A stretch of 64,000 nucleotides of DNA from Tachypleus tridentatus (lineage: Eukaryota; Arthropoda; Merostomata; Xiphosura; Limulidae): the NCBI RefSeq assembly GCF_004210375.1, contig NC_134831.1:3100001-3164000 (forward strand), in the 5' to 3' direction. The notes below the pieces were generated by a model. That model was not told the DNA's origin and did no database searches. It saw only the letters and a program-made list of their open reading frames with translations. This document shows positions 1 to 10,969 of the stretch, in pieces. Position numbers and translations under genes: made by a program. Within the stretch, counting starts at the first letter, position 1, and every line of letters starts with the position of its first letter.

Positions 1-235
1 TTGAATTTCGCGCAAACCTACATGAAGGCTATCTGCGCCAGTCTTCCCTAATTTAGCAGTGTAAGACTAGAGTGAAGGCAGCTAGTCATCACCATCCACC
101 GCCAACTCTTGGACTACTCTTTTAACAACGAATAATGGAATTGATCGTGACATTATAACACCCCCACGGCTGAAAGGACGAGCATGTTTGGTTTAACGGG
201 AATTCGAACCCTTGACCCTCAGATTATAAATGAGT
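1..235 (-). mobile_element. SINE-A, cut by window start and lacking its tRNA head end
   Basis: SINE-A is defined here as a tRNA-like head (A box like TGGCCAGGTGGTTAAGGC, B box like GGTTCGAATCC, anticodon-loop position CTCGTAA as in tRNA-Thr-CGT), a conserved body (GCTCGCCCTTTCAGCCGTGG, then the GTTGGCGGTGGGTGGTGATG block) and a 3' end GCGCGAAATTCAAAACAAAC. This copy reads on the minus strand. Its 3' end lies at base 1 and the head breaks off near the B-box side around 235. Confidence 0.85.
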
Positions 236-1043
236 AATCTAGTATGTGTTCAGTATGATAATTAAAAAGCGAAACGACAGGTAGATCCAGGTAACCGAGT
301 TTTCGAATGTTCAGTAGCCTGGGTAGTTGGTTTATTTCTGACGAGTCTTTCAACAGGAAGCGGGATCGTTATTGTTGAGGTAGGAGTCATTGAGCTGTCT
401 GGCCGTTTCTTGAATTTAGATGTTCTTCTGTGAAACTGCAGCAACACCATCTCTGTGTCAGCATGTTAAATCATAATATTTGTCAGGTTGTGAAAGAGAT
501 ACGTCACGACTCTCGTCCTTGAAACTTATATTCACGTGCGTGTGTTGTTAAAAACAACAAATGTGTTGATTTTGGGACGGTGGGGCAGAATAGGAGTACG
601 AAGTTCTGGTAATTTTATTTCTTTTTTAATTCATTCTTGTTTTTTTAATCTTTATAACTTAAGGATGTAACTTACTATGTTTTTTTGTTATTTATTGAAA
701 CGTTTGGAGAAAATTTTCGCGTTACTTTGATGAAAGTTCTAATACTTGAGTCGACCACATTCAAGTTTCTTTATTTATTACGATAAATTTGGCTTGTTAC
801 TCGTTGAGAGAGAGAATTAGTATGGACTGAAGAGATTCGCAATATCGATCTTTCTGGAATATTTTACAATTAACAGCGTAAACGCCGAAACCCCGCGAAA
901 CATTTGGAACTAATATGATTTTTCCTCTAATCCTGAATTATGCAAAAAAATTATAATCGCAGACACTGACGTCTGCAAGCCCACTTGCCTTAGGCCTAAC
1001 ATTAATTAAGTACGACCTATATTCCACAAAGATATAAACAAAA
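236..1043. other. AT-rich spacer, no gene seen
   Basis: No coding-like reading frame, tandem repeat or recognisable transposon was found. Short minus-strand frames at 262-450 and 938-1123 have no recognisable motifs. Confidence 0.5.
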
Positions 1044-1172
1044 GTCCCCCAGTGGCACAGCGGAATGTCTGCGGACTTATAACAGTAGAATCCGGGTTTC
1101 GATACCCGTGATGAGAAGAACACAGATAGCCCATTGTGTTGCTTTGTGCTTAACTACAAAATAAACAAACGT
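1044..1172 (+). mobile_element. SINE-C
   Basis: SINE-C is a roughly 125-bp tRNA-like SINE: CCCCAGTGGCACAGCGG head, B box GGTTTCGATACCC, body CACAGATAGCCCATTGTGT, and a tail GCTTTGTGCTTAACTAC followed by CAAA repeats. This is a good full-length copy. Confidence 0.8.
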
Positions 1173-1784
1173 TAAGTGTTTGTTAAACTTTTAACATGTA
1201 GAAAATATTTAATAAAGTATATTTATATCCGTCTTTCGTTTACATACGCTGAAATGAGGTACGCGCGTATGCGCATTTAATAGTAAGTCGCTGGTGCATT
1301 TTCAGTACAGACAGAATATGAGTATTATCATAAAAGACTTGTTAAAATATTTCTTACAGTAGTGTGTTGTAAGTTTATGCTTATGCACTTGCATAGATTT
1401 ACTTCACTTAAAAATTTAAAGCAGGGCAGTGTTTACTGTTAAGATCATAGATGTTTTAGTGGTTTCTTAATATCAAAGCCCATACACATGAATGCGAAAT
1501 AATAACTACAACTTGAATACAATTCACAATCGTTCCAGAATCACGTAATGCGTTAATTGAGCTAAACGATTTCTTTTGTGAAACTTTTCGAATATTTGTG
1601 GGTATCAAAATAAATCGCTTGCATTATATGTGGTTTACCAAAAATATTTAAAGTTCCACCCGAAGTAATAATGTATATGTTTGAAATGTATAATACACCT
1701 AGAAATAAACGAGGTATAATAATTTAACACCACGCTTAAAAACAAACAAACAAAAAATGTTTAAAGCAAATATCAAGAGACCTG

Positions 1785-2290
1785 TCACACATCAGCCGGA
1801 GGAAACACCTTTCGTGGAGGAGGAACCAGGCAGTTTAGCAGGTTGACAAGAATGATATCATTAGTCCGAAAGCAGCGTGTGATATATGTGATACGAAACT
1901 TCAGAAGACGGTAAGGAATGTTGGGAAACGTGATCACTCATCTTGGAGATCTTTGGTGTTTTAGCACCATAAGTCTTTCGTGTAAAGAAGAAGAGACTGA
2001 TAACCATGAAGTATAGCCACAGGTAGCACAAGGACGAAGGAGGTCTTGTAACAATGGAGTACGAGAGGTGGGTTCTTTGAAGGATTTTTTTTTCCAACGT
2101 AATTTCATTCCAGTTCATGGGGCTAACAGCCCAGCAGAGGGATGACTTTTTCTGTCATTTTATTTCATTCCAGGAGAGACTGGGAGGCCATCAGTGGGTT
2201 ATGCCCTCTCTTCGGCCAAGAGGCAAGCAGAGTATTGACTGCAGTAGTTGGTTTGGGTTGGTCTTTTACTTACTACAGTGAGCCTATATT
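1785..2290 (-). other. Unclassified segment with a possible membrane-anchored exon
   Basis: On the minus strand, 2118-1861 reads 85 residues in one frame: a Pro-Pro-Ser stretch (about residues 26-29), a hydrophobic run (about 30-45, rich in Leu/Tyr/Phe), then Arg-Lys and a polar Ser/His-rich tail to a stop. That is the shape of a last exon of a type I membrane protein. There is no good polypyrimidine acceptor upstream on that strand. The following 2125-2290 contains two near-copies of TTTCATTCCAG on the plus strand. It could equally be the 3' part of an unknown retroelement. I do not recognise the protein. Confidence 0.25.
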
Positions 2291-2356
2291 CATATAGTAA
2301 CATTGCTGTTACTAATCGATTCTCCTGAATCATTTATCAAACAGTCTGTTTAAAAT

Positions 2357-2633
2357 GGCCCGGCATGGCCAGGTGGGTTAAGGCGTGCGACTCGTAATCT
2401 GAGGGTCGCGGGTTCGCATCCCGGTCGCGCCAAACATGCTCGCCCTTTCAGCCGTGGGGGCGGTTATAAGGTGATGGTCAATCCCACTATTCGTTGGTAA
2501 AAGAGTAGCCCAAGAGTTGGCGGTGGGTGGTGATGACTAGCTGCCTTCCCTCTAGTCTTACACTGCTAAATCAGGGACAGTTAGCGCAGATAGCCCTCGA
2601 GTAGCTTTGCGCGAAATTCAAAAAACAAACAAA
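2357..2633 (+). mobile_element. SINE-A, full length, with target-site duplication
   Basis: Complete copy from GGCCCGGCATGGCC to the CAAAC tail. It is flanked by an 11-bp duplication CTGTTTAAAAT at 2346-2356 and 2634-2644, which fixes both ends. Confidence 0.95.
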
Positions 2634-2644
2634 CTGTTTAAAAT

Positions 2645-4079
2645 ATGAAAGTAAATACGAAGCCCCATGTGTCATTCATTTCATAACTTTTCAGTGAATT
2701 GTACAGGTTTCAGAGAGTTCCACCCATTGTTAGATCAAGATTATGTTTCATACAGTGGTGGAGTGTATGTTATATATAGTAATATCATACGTTATACATT
2801 GATTTCAAACTGCTAATTTTTTGGTAAGTAACTGTTTCCTTTCGTAATAAAATGTTTCTGTCTATACGATAATACGCTTGTTTGTGTGTGTGTGTGTTAC
2901 GGAAATGACGTTTACGCAAATGCGTAATTAGTTTGTAAAGTGCGCACATTATCAATTACAGACAAAAAACTATTACTATAATATACTAACAGAGAACCGC
3001 AATACATTTGTATTCAGGTTAGTATTTAATTGCAACAGTACTCCTTTAAATATAGGATTCTTAGAATAATACAATATAATTGTAATTGCAAACATCTGGA
3101 TCTTTTCATACAACAATACTGCTTTCGGTACACCTTATAAGCATGCACTGCAATAAGTTTACCCAGAAAAACAGTGCAAGCGCCTGCCTGCGTTAGAGAA
3201 CTAGAAAGTTCAATGAAAACGTCACTGCAACTGCTCTACGAATGAAGGAATAACAACAACAACAAAAGGTGAATGTAAATACTTTATTAACCATGTAGTA
3301 CAATAATATTAAGAACTTGAAGGTTTTAAAAAGGCAAACGCCTGAGAGTAGGCCCCAGAATAACATTATAAATTTATAGATAGTATTAATTATAGTATAG
3401 TCATTATATTTTAGTCCTAACTAAGCTAAGGTAAAAAAACGTACACGGTACAAATATACATTTGTCTCTTTATCGAACTTAGGCCTAAAATTAATTGAGC
3501 TTTTATAAAATTCGACATAAACACAAGTTGACTTACACATTCAAGTGTATAAAATTACATTTCTTTTGCATTATTCTCTAAATCTTGTATTTAAAAATAT
3601 ACTGTTGCGATAAAAATGTTAATTTGACAGCAAACGTTTTTCGAGTGTCTTCTAGTAATTTATAATACGCGATTAGTGTAAATGCGCGGATAGCATACTC
3701 AAATACATCGCATTCCATATATTTGTTTCAGAAATGATGTTTTACATTGTCATGTATGTATATAATACTTTGATTATCAAATACGTTGTCTCGGCAACAC
3801 AGATGCAAGAAGTGTCTCTCAATATCTTTTATTATGCAGTAGTAATTTTAGGAAAGTTTCAAGATATTGAATAATCTGTGTTTATGTTAGATCAGTACAC
3901 AAACTTGTATAGTATCTATAAATGACCTGAGAAAATAACGTTAGTAAGTAGACCGGTGAGCGGGAAGATATCACGCAAGGCCTTAGAGAGTTTCATCTGT
4001 TTAAAAATCAGCAGTTTGTAACATTAACTTTACAAATGGTTAGTGAGGCATACTTCTATCTTGCTTTAAGATTGTTACT

Positions 4080-4080
<1 letters not shown>
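2645..4080. other. AT-rich spacer, no gene seen
   Basis: Only a short (GT)n run near 2883-2898 stands out. No open frame with coding composition and no known element was recognised. Confidence 0.5.

Positions 4081-4111
<31 letters not shown>
4081..4111. repeat. (TA)n microsatellite
   Basis: About 14 uninterrupted TA units. The plus-strand reading frame that crosses it (4036-4239) is a by-product of the repeat. Confidence 0.95.
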
Positions 4112-4116
<5 letters not shown>

Positions 4117-4192
4117 ATTTTTAATTTTGTTACAATTATTAGTAGAAGAGCAAATACGTTTATATCACTGAAGAAAATTGTCATAACGAATT

Positions 4193-4300
4193 TGTGTGTG
4201 TATTTTTTTATAGCAAAGCCACATCGGGCTATCTACTGAGCCCACCAAGAGGAATCAAATCCCTGATTATAGCGTTGCAAATTCGTAACAGCGGAGGACA
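4193..4300 (-). mobile_element. SINE-B, diverged
   Basis: SINE-B is defined by the head GCTAGTACAGCGGTAAGTCT, the B box GGTTCGATTCCCCTCGGTGG, the body AGATAGCCCGATGTGGCTTT and a tail AAGAAAACACACAC. This minus-strand copy keeps the AAAGCCACATCGGGCTATCT body and the head. Confidence 0.75.
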
Positions 4301-4902
4301 TAACGAATTTATACGAGAACACCTACATAGAAAAATTTTCAACGATTTGCGTAAAAAACCCACGTATTGCGGAGTTCTTGTTACATTAAAGAAATCCCTA
4401 ACTTATTGATAGCAATTCTGAAGTTCAAGGTTAGCTACGTTCCCATAAACTGATAAAATAATAAGTTTTTAACTATGAAAATGATAATCCATATTAAGGT
4501 TTCGTAAAAGTTTGTAAAGCGACAAAAATTTCATAACAAGATCATAAAAACAATCAACAGGAAACTTTGCTTAATACCATACCTCTGTGAGTCTCTTTGT
4601 TCATAAATTTATTTGTTAATCTCTCTTAATGTTAAAACCCCTCAGGGTCCAGGTTGAAAGTTAAAGTATCTTTTTGTAAAGTTGGATCTGGAGTCCTACT
4701 TTTGTCCAATTCCTGGAAATAATGTTAAAGGGTTATCAAAGTGAAATATTAGGTCACTGTGTTCTGAAAAATGTTTTGTTATAACATGTTCTATCTATCT
4801 TTTGGGACAACATTAAACACTCTAAACCTACAGCTAAAGCCATTCGTTAAACCTCTGACTTCATGCTCTCATTACCTCTGTTTAAAGGCACGTGTTTTTG
4901 TT

Positions 4903-5165
4903 TCATAAATTTTGCGCAAAGCTAAACAAAGCATAGCTGTCTCTATTATTGAATCGATAGACTAGATTGAAGGCTTGTTTGTTTATAGTTAAGCACAAAG
5001 CTACACAATGAGTTGTCTGTGCTCTGCCCATCACGGGTTTCGAAATTCGGTCTCTAGCGGTATGAGTCCGCAGACATATCGCTCTGTTTCTCCTAAGAAG
5101 ATGTACAAAATCAAGACAACAGCAACCACCGCCAACACTTGAGCTACACTTGTCTGACCGCAATG
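4903..5165 (-). mobile_element. Nested SINEs: SINE-C inside a longer SINE
   Basis: Minus strand. The tail of a SINE-A-like element (TTTTGCGCAAAGCTAAACAA, 4908-4975) is followed by a full SINE-C (about 4976-5092, with GTTAAGCACAAAGCTACACA and the head). Body sequence of the longer element then resumes (CACCGCCAACACTTGAGCTA, then TTGTCTGACCG to 5163). TTGTCTGACCG is characteristic of a diverged variant called SINE-D here. Confidence 0.65.
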
Positions 5166-5524
5166 CGCATTTGTAAGGTAAGGAACAAGGACCAGGAAAT
5201 CTCGTATTCAGAGTTCAAGCAAGCTAACAACTAGTCTACGTCCAGTCTAAGGGTATGTGTATATTCTATCAATATGAATAAAATAATTATTTTTCTCTAT
5301 TGTTATGCTTTATTACACTTAATAACGTTAAACGATTTGCCTTTTTACATTCTTTGTGTTATTAAGTAATTCATATTATTTTTTTAAATGTGTTAATTTG
5401 GTAGAATTGCTGATGAGTGGATTTATTCTTCTATTGTGTTTCATATTGTTGACCCTTTTGTTCTAGTAGCATAATTATACGTTAACCAGCATATTATTAT
5501 TACACATTGTTGGCCCTTTTGTTC

Positions 5525-5648
5525 GCCACCCCGCTAGTACAGCGGTAAGTCTACGGATTTATAACGCTAAAATCAGGAATTCGATTCCCCTCGGTGGGCT
5601 CAGCATATAGCCCGATGTGGCTTTGCTGAAAGAAAAGACACACACACA
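5525..5648 (+). mobile_element. SINE-B, full length, with target-site duplication
   Basis: Head, B box and ACAC tail are all present. It is flanked by an 11-bp duplication CCCTTTTGTTC at 5514-5524 and 5649-5659. A third copy of the target phrase lies upstream near 5454-5464, so the locus already carried a small repeat. Confidence 0.9.
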
Positions 5649-5918
5649 CCCTTTTGTTCTGGTATCGTAACTGTCTTTGTAAACAGACATATTGAGAATA
5701 AAATGAACATGCAAAAAATCTTTGTACAATAATTATTTTTTTCAATGGTTTTTGTAGACAGTTAATGGTACTAAATGGAACCCGTAAAATCAATTTTATA
5801 TACCATGTTTAATGAGCAAAGCTGGAATTCTCTGCTAAAACGTTAAATAAAATTCCCCTGTTTTTATTGCTATGTATATATCTTATTTAAATTCATATTA
5901 TACGAATGTTCTTAAATT

Positions 5919-5984
5919 GTGAGTCGCTCCCCTCCTCTGATGAATTGCTGGGAGTTCGAAAAAGGATAGCAAAAGGAGTTGATT
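5919..5984. repeat. 65-bp dispersed segment, also inverted at 12552-12618
   Basis: GTGAGTCGCTCCCCTCC through to AAAAGGAGTTGATTT. The reverse complement of 12552-12618 matches it with few changes. In both places it directly abuts a SINE-A 3' end (GAATTTTGCGC / GCGCGA), so it looks like part of a composite retroposon rather than chance. Confidence 0.7.
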
Positions 5985-6314
5985 TGGTTTTGAATTTTGC
6001 GCAAAGCTACAGAAGAGCTATCTGCGTTAGTCTTCCTAATTTAACAGTGTAAGACTAGAGGGAAGGCAGCTAGTCATCACCACCCACCGCCAACTCTTGG
6101 GCTACTCTTTTACCAACGAATAGTGGTATTGCTAGTCATCACCACCCACTGCCAACTCTTGGGCTACTCTTTTACCAACGAATAGTGGAATTGACCGTAA
6201 CATTATAACGCCCCCACGACTGAAAGAGCGAGCATGTTTGGTGCGACGGGGATTCGAACCCGCGACCCTCGGATTACGAATCGCGTACCTTAAACATTTG
6301 GCCATGCCGAGCCT
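5985..6314 (-). mobile_element. SINE-A with an internal tandem duplication
   Basis: Minus-strand full-length copy. About 60 bp of the body (GCTAGTCATCACCACCCAC through CGAATAGTGG) is present twice in tandem, at about 6068-6130 and 6131-6190, which makes the element longer than its siblings. Confidence 0.9.
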
Positions 6315-6369
6315 CGAATACTTTCAGATAGGCTTTTACTGTCACATTATATATCTTCAATATCTATAA

Positions 6370-6445
6370 GAACGAGCATGTTCAGTGACAGGTTTCATAC
6401 TCGCAACGTGCTGAGTGCCCTAACCATTAGCATATGCCAGAAACT
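6370..6445 (-). mobile_element. SINE-A head fragment, diverged
   Basis: GAACGAGCATGTTCAGTGAC to the anticodon-side CTAACCATTAGCATATGCC. Only body start and tRNA-like head remain. Confidence 0.45.
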
Positions 6446-6904
6446 AACTTTTAGTTTCGTTTTGTTTAAGGTACGCCATCGGATAATTTCTATATTTTCG
6501 GTTATGGAGCATAAGAAGAAGAACTGACAACATCGTTGCTCGGTTTCAACTTGTACAAAGTCGTTAGGATGGAATTTCCTATAGACAATAACTCAGAATT
6601 AGGGACAGCTAAGTTTGACCCTTAGGAGACTGGCCTACACCTTTAACCCATATGCGCACAAGACGTCTTTTAGAGTGAATGCACCATTATCAACCTTTCA
6701 AGATGTCCCATGTTTCACGTAATATTTTTTTTTGGTGTAGGTTTACTTTAAACGATTTAATTAATATTTTCTGATGCGGATTTATTTTCCACAATTTTTC
6801 TTTTAACTTAAAAGATATATAGGTATTAGCGTGCTTTCTCTTACGTATTTATTTATTATTTCATAACATAATTTATAACATTTCCTAGGAGAGTCTTCTT
6901 TACA
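6446..6904. other. AT-rich spacer, no gene seen
   Basis: Nothing recognised in this stretch. Confidence 0.5.
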
Positions 6905-7183
6905 TGTTTGTTTGTTTGATTTTGAACTTGGAGCAAAGCTACATGAGGGCTATCTGTTTTAGTTCTCCCTAAGTTAGCAGTGTAAGACTAGAGGGAAGGT
7001 AGCTAGTCCTCACCATCCACCGCTACTCTTGGGCTGTTCTTTTACCAACGAATAGCGGGATTGACTGTCATATTATTATGCTTCCACGGCTGAAAGGGCG
7101 GGCATGTTTGGTGTGACGGGGATTCGAGTCCCCAACCTTCAGATAACAAGTCGAGTGCCTTAATTACCTGGCCATGGAGGACC
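6905..7183 (-). mobile_element. SINE-A, full length
   Basis: Minus strand, from the TTTGTTTGTTTG tail to TACCTGGCCATGG of the head. No convincing target-site duplication. Confidence 0.9.
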
Positions 7184-7219
7184 ATTGTTTTTGGTATTAT
7201 TTATTTATACCGTGACGTA

Positions 7220-7339
7220 GTCCCCCGATAGTACAGAAGTAAATCTACGGATTTACAACGCTAAAATTAGGGGTTCGATACCCCTCGGTGTGTTCAGTAG
7301 ATAGCTCGATGTGGCTTTGCAATATGAAAACACAAACAC
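7220..7339 (+). mobile_element. SINE-B, full length, with target-site duplication
   Basis: Flanked by an 11-bp duplication ACCGTGACGTA at 7209-7219 and 7340-7350. Confidence 0.9.
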
Positions 7340-7819
7340 ACCGTGACGTATTTTTTCTTTTTTGCAGGACGTTTTCTCACATGCCTAAAATGTTTACGAT
7401 TAATTTGTTGAAATCTGATGTTTTAATAATTTATTAAATGCAGACTCTCTGACAAAATTTTAGTACATTCAGGGTTCGACTTTATCCCAATGTGTTTATT
7501 AAAAGTAATAATACTTAGAAAAATATTGAAAAGTTCAAACTGATTGTGTAATTAATTAACACAACATTAAGTTTTAAAATAATAAATTGAGCTTTATTGT
7601 CGAGAAAACTTCAAGTTTGTGACTTGATGTTGATTTGTTAACGACAGACACAGATTCATTTTAAAAATATTTATCCTAGAATTTCGTTTGGGTTTTCGTG
7701 CCATTCTAAAGCCATATTTATATGAATTGAATAATATTATGCTCATGTTTTGACATACCCTGGGGATAATTAAAGTATCTGTGTCCTGGCATCCTGATTT
7801 CAGGTTTATGCGTATCATC

Positions 7820-7848
7820 AAGGCCCGACATGGCCAGGTGGTTAAGAT
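7820..7848 (+). mobile_element. SINE-A head fragment
   Basis: Only AGGCCCGACATGGCCAGGTG plus GTTAAGA is present, about 100 bp upstream of a full copy in the same orientation. It is probably an abortive or deleted copy. Confidence 0.6.
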
Positions 7849-7921
7849 TATTATTTAAAACAGATGCAACGTTTTGGTCATAAGTGTGATCATTCTCAAG
7901 AACAATATACACATCGGGTTG

Positions 7922-8186
7922 TGCCCAACATGGCCAGGTGGTTAAGGCGCTTGACTCATAATCTGAAGGTCGCGGGTTTGAATCCCCGTCGCACCAAATA
8001 TGCTCGCCCTTTCAGCCGTGGGGGTGTTATAATGTGACGGTCAATCCCACTATTCGTTGATAAAAGAGTTGGCAGTGGGTGGTGATGACGACCTACCTTC
8101 CCTTTAGTCTTACACTGCTAAATTAGCGACGGCTAGCGAAGATAGCCTTTGTGTAGCTTTGTGCGAAATTCAAAACAAACCAAACC
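7922..8186 (+). mobile_element. SINE-A, full length
   Basis: Head CCCAACATGGCCAGGTGG to tail CAAAACAAACC. It lacks about 15 bases of the body between the ACGAATAG-type block and GTTGGCAGTGG. Confidence 0.9.
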
Positions 8187-8887
8187 AAAGTTGGAATACC
8201 AATAATGTAGGTAATATTCGCTATAGTCTCTCTCTAAGCTAGAATATAGGTTTAATACTACTGCATCACATTTTTTCACCGAGACCGAATATGGGCTTAA
8301 CACTATTGCATCATAGTCTGTTAGTAAGCCGAAACGTAGGCTCGACACTAATGCATATTAGTTTCATAGTAAGAAATTACCTTTGGTTTTTAACCTAAAA
8401 GAAGTTTAAATATTAATTCCAGACCGCTATTCTTATGCCGTATATTTTAATTCGGAAGAGTTTTAGTTTATTCTTTCATATAAGGGCGATTAGTATAATA
8501 TACCTGAATAATCATAGAACCTCTTTGAGTTATCATTACAATCGAATTTATCTGTTTATTAAACTTCGTGAGTAGAAACGGGTTACGTTCTAAGCTGTTT
8601 TCATGCAACGGTAACCCTTCTTTTGTAGCTTGTGTAAATCTGCCTAACACCCCACGAGAAATATTCGCGAATTTTTTGCGGCTGGTCGTTCAAAATTTTG
8701 CTCGTGAAATGCTTGCATCATATGATGTTAACCGCAGTTGAAGGATTAAAAACCTGATGCCAACATGAATCTAGTACCGATTACAAACTTATCTGAAGTT
8801 TCGGTTTTTATAAGACTAGTTTGAAGTAATGCTTTTTTATGTATGGCTGCCTTAGATTATTACAGCTTTCTTTACTCACCGTTTAGA
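8187..8887. other. AT-rich spacer, no gene seen
   Basis: A weak direct repeat (about 60 bp, phrases like CTAAGCTAGAATATAGGTTT / CCGAATATGGGCTTAACACT / CCGAAACGTAGGCTCGACAC) occurs at about 8215-8360. The rest is unremarkable. Confidence 0.4.
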
Positions 8888-9150
8888 GGCCCCTGACGCT
8901 AGGTAGTTAGGGCACTTCTCACCGAGTATGAAAGTCACCAGTTTGAATCCCCATCACCCCACTTCCAAACATGTTCGTCTTTTCACCCGTAGGATTGTTA
9001 TTGTGTGTTAGTCAATCCCATTATTATCCCTTGGTAAAAGAGTAGCCCAAGAATTGATGATGACTGGCTGACTTCCCTCTAGTTTTATACCAATAAATTA
9101 GGTATGGCAAATAGCTTCATGTATCTTTGGGAGAAATTTAAAACAAACAA
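8888..9150 (+). mobile_element. SINE-A, old and diverged
   Basis: The whole length can be followed, from GGCCCCTGACGCTAGGTAGT to GGGAGAAATTTAAAACAAAC, with many substitutions. It is older than the copies with intact target-site duplications. Confidence 0.8.
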
Positions 9151-9390
9151 TACCTCTACGTTCTTATCTGTCACAGATAGGTTTTTCTCTACTTTGCACG
9201 CGAAAAGATTTTGCAACTTCTGTTGGAAACATGAAAAAACCAAAACTGAAGTCTGCTGAAAAGAGAAAAACAAGAAAGTATATGACAATGTTAGAGAAAT
9301 ATGTGCCCGAATGTGTGCTTTACTTCTGTGTCTCCTTACGACGATGTTAAGTGTTTTCTTACGATCTGATTAATTAGAACGTTTGTAGTC

Positions 9391-9515
9391 TCTCGGTGGT
9401 TTAGCGGTAAGCTGGAACATTTATACTCCAAAAGAAAGGCGGTTAGAAGTCTGAGGTGGCCATGGTGCAGTCAGCCCATTGTGTAACTTTTTGCTTAAAC
9501 GTGAGCAAATAAAAG
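9391..9515 (+). mobile_element. SINE-C, diverged
   Basis: Head TCGGTGGTTTAGCGGTAAGC, body CAGCCCATTGTGTAAC and a GCTTAAACGTGAGCAAAT tail. The flanks GAACGTTTGTAGT and GAACATCTGTAGT (about 9378 and 9516) look like an aged target-site duplication. Confidence 0.75.
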
Positions 9516-9744
9516 AACATCTGTAGTTTAATTTACGGTAAACTTGGCTGGTAGCACAACTCTATTACTATATGTAATTTTATTAGCATTCGTGCAGAAA
9601 AGAACGTGCCAAGTGCAAGTAATAAAAGTGTTAAGCGAAAAAAACTCAAAAATAAACAGCATCATAAAATATGTGGAATGTTTAGTCTACTAATATAACA
9701 TTTCGGAATACTTTGTAGAATTATACACGGATTTTTTACTACGT

Positions 9745-10298
9745 TAAAATACTTTTCTTATACTTGCGAGCTTTCGGGTCATCTAATTGGAGCATTTATC
9801 GGGCAATAATGTTATATATTAGGTTGAGGAATAATTCGTGAGGGTTTTAAATAATTTCATTCAAGCATTACATGCAAGACTATACAATACTTCAATGCAT
9901 GAACACATTACACCCAAAACATTTATTATGATACTTTATTTCATGTAATACCTAGGTATATAGTATGCATTGTTTTAAACGAAATTGCAAGAAATTAAAT
10001 GCGAAAAGCAGATGGTGTCGAAAATGCTCGATTTTGTCCACTTGACATTCCATTTAATGAGCTGAAAATGAAAGCAAAAATTAAAGACATATGAAAATCA
10101 AACACACCATCTATTAGAGCAAAAAAATATCTACCAAATGACATGAAATATTTTGCGAAAGCGTTTCATTTATGAATATATTTTTTTAACTTGAAAAAAC
10201 GCTCACGAATTATTCCTCAACCCAATACATTGTTGTCTGATAAAGGCTCAGGCAAGAGTGCCGAAAGCTCGTAAATAAAAGTATTTTATCGTGGAGAA
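9745..10298. repeat. Inverted repeat arms around a MITE
   Basis: Left arm 9745-9812 (TTAAAATACTTTTCTTATAC, then GCGAGCTTTCGGG) and right arm 10231-10298 (GCCGAAAGCTCGTAAATAAA, then AGTATTTTATCG) are reverse complements with substitutions. The right arm, and the left arm on the minus strand, read C(T/C)GATAAA...CCGAAAGCTCG. That resembles a degenerate hammerhead core; see findings. The mariner-type MITE sits between the arms. Confidence 0.7.
9819..10225. mobile_element. Mariner-type MITE, TA-flanked
   Basis: A 407-bp element with terminal inverted repeats TTAGGTTGAGGAATAATTCG (left) and TTGGGTTGAGGAATAATTCG (right, as reverse complement), followed by GTGAG in both. TA dinucleotides lie immediately outside (9817-9818 and 10226-10227), the target-site duplication expected of the Tc1/mariner superfamily. 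There is no coding capacity. The ends resemble those of the dead mariner at 29901-31390. Confidence 0.85.
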
Positions 10299-10838
10299 AG
10301 ATCGGTGTATCATGATGTTACATATTCATTTATCTGTTATGAACCTTACAGAAACAATTTCGGGATATTGCTTATCTACGAGTTAACGGAAGATCAAAAG
10401 AAACAGAGTACTTATAGGTAAGTTGTTGGCGATCGAATATCAATTGTTGGTATAATTAGTGACGTAAACGATCGCCTAGGTCTTATTATTATTATTATTA
10501 TAAAAGTTATGAAATTACGAATGATGCAAACGAATCAGAAAGAATCAATTAAACATTCAGACCGAAAAGGTTTGTTTCATAAAGCAAGAACTCGTTTAGA
10601 AGGCGGTACTAGTTGGCAACTTTTGAGTTCCATCTATGACTAGAAAATAAAGTTATAATGCTAACACGAAATGTCACGGAACTAGTAAAATATAATAAAA
10701 AGAACGAAACACACACTATTATAATATGTCAAGAAGTTTATAAAAATAATTTACACAACGTTTTCAAAAGTAAGTGAAAAATTACTTGTAAAAACTTAAT
10801 ATTATAATAAGAAAAAAAACAACAAGCACCGACAGTAT
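10299..10838. other. AT-rich spacer, no gene seen
   Basis: Contains a short (ATT)n run near 10486-10500. Nothing else was recognised. Confidence 0.5.
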
Positions 10839-10958
10839 GTGTATTTTCTTATATCAAAGCCACATCCGACTATCTCCTGAGTTCATCGAGGGGAATCGAA
10901 CCCCTGATTTTGAGCGTTATAAATCCGTAGACTTGCTCTGTACAAGCGGGGTACCACA
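10839..10958 (-). mobile_element. SINE-B
   Basis: Minus strand: TATTTTCTTATATCAAAGCC tail side, GAGGGGAATCGAACCCCTGA B box and the head. Imperfect GACAGTATG/GACAGTGT flanks may be the target-site duplication. Confidence 0.8.
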
Positions 10959-10969
10959 GACAGTGTTCT

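Noticed and set aside
2357..2430. tRNA-Thr gene
   Set aside because: Head with A and B boxes, but it continues into the SINE body and recurs dozens of times. It is the SINE promoter, not a tRNA gene. The same applies to the other SINE heads.
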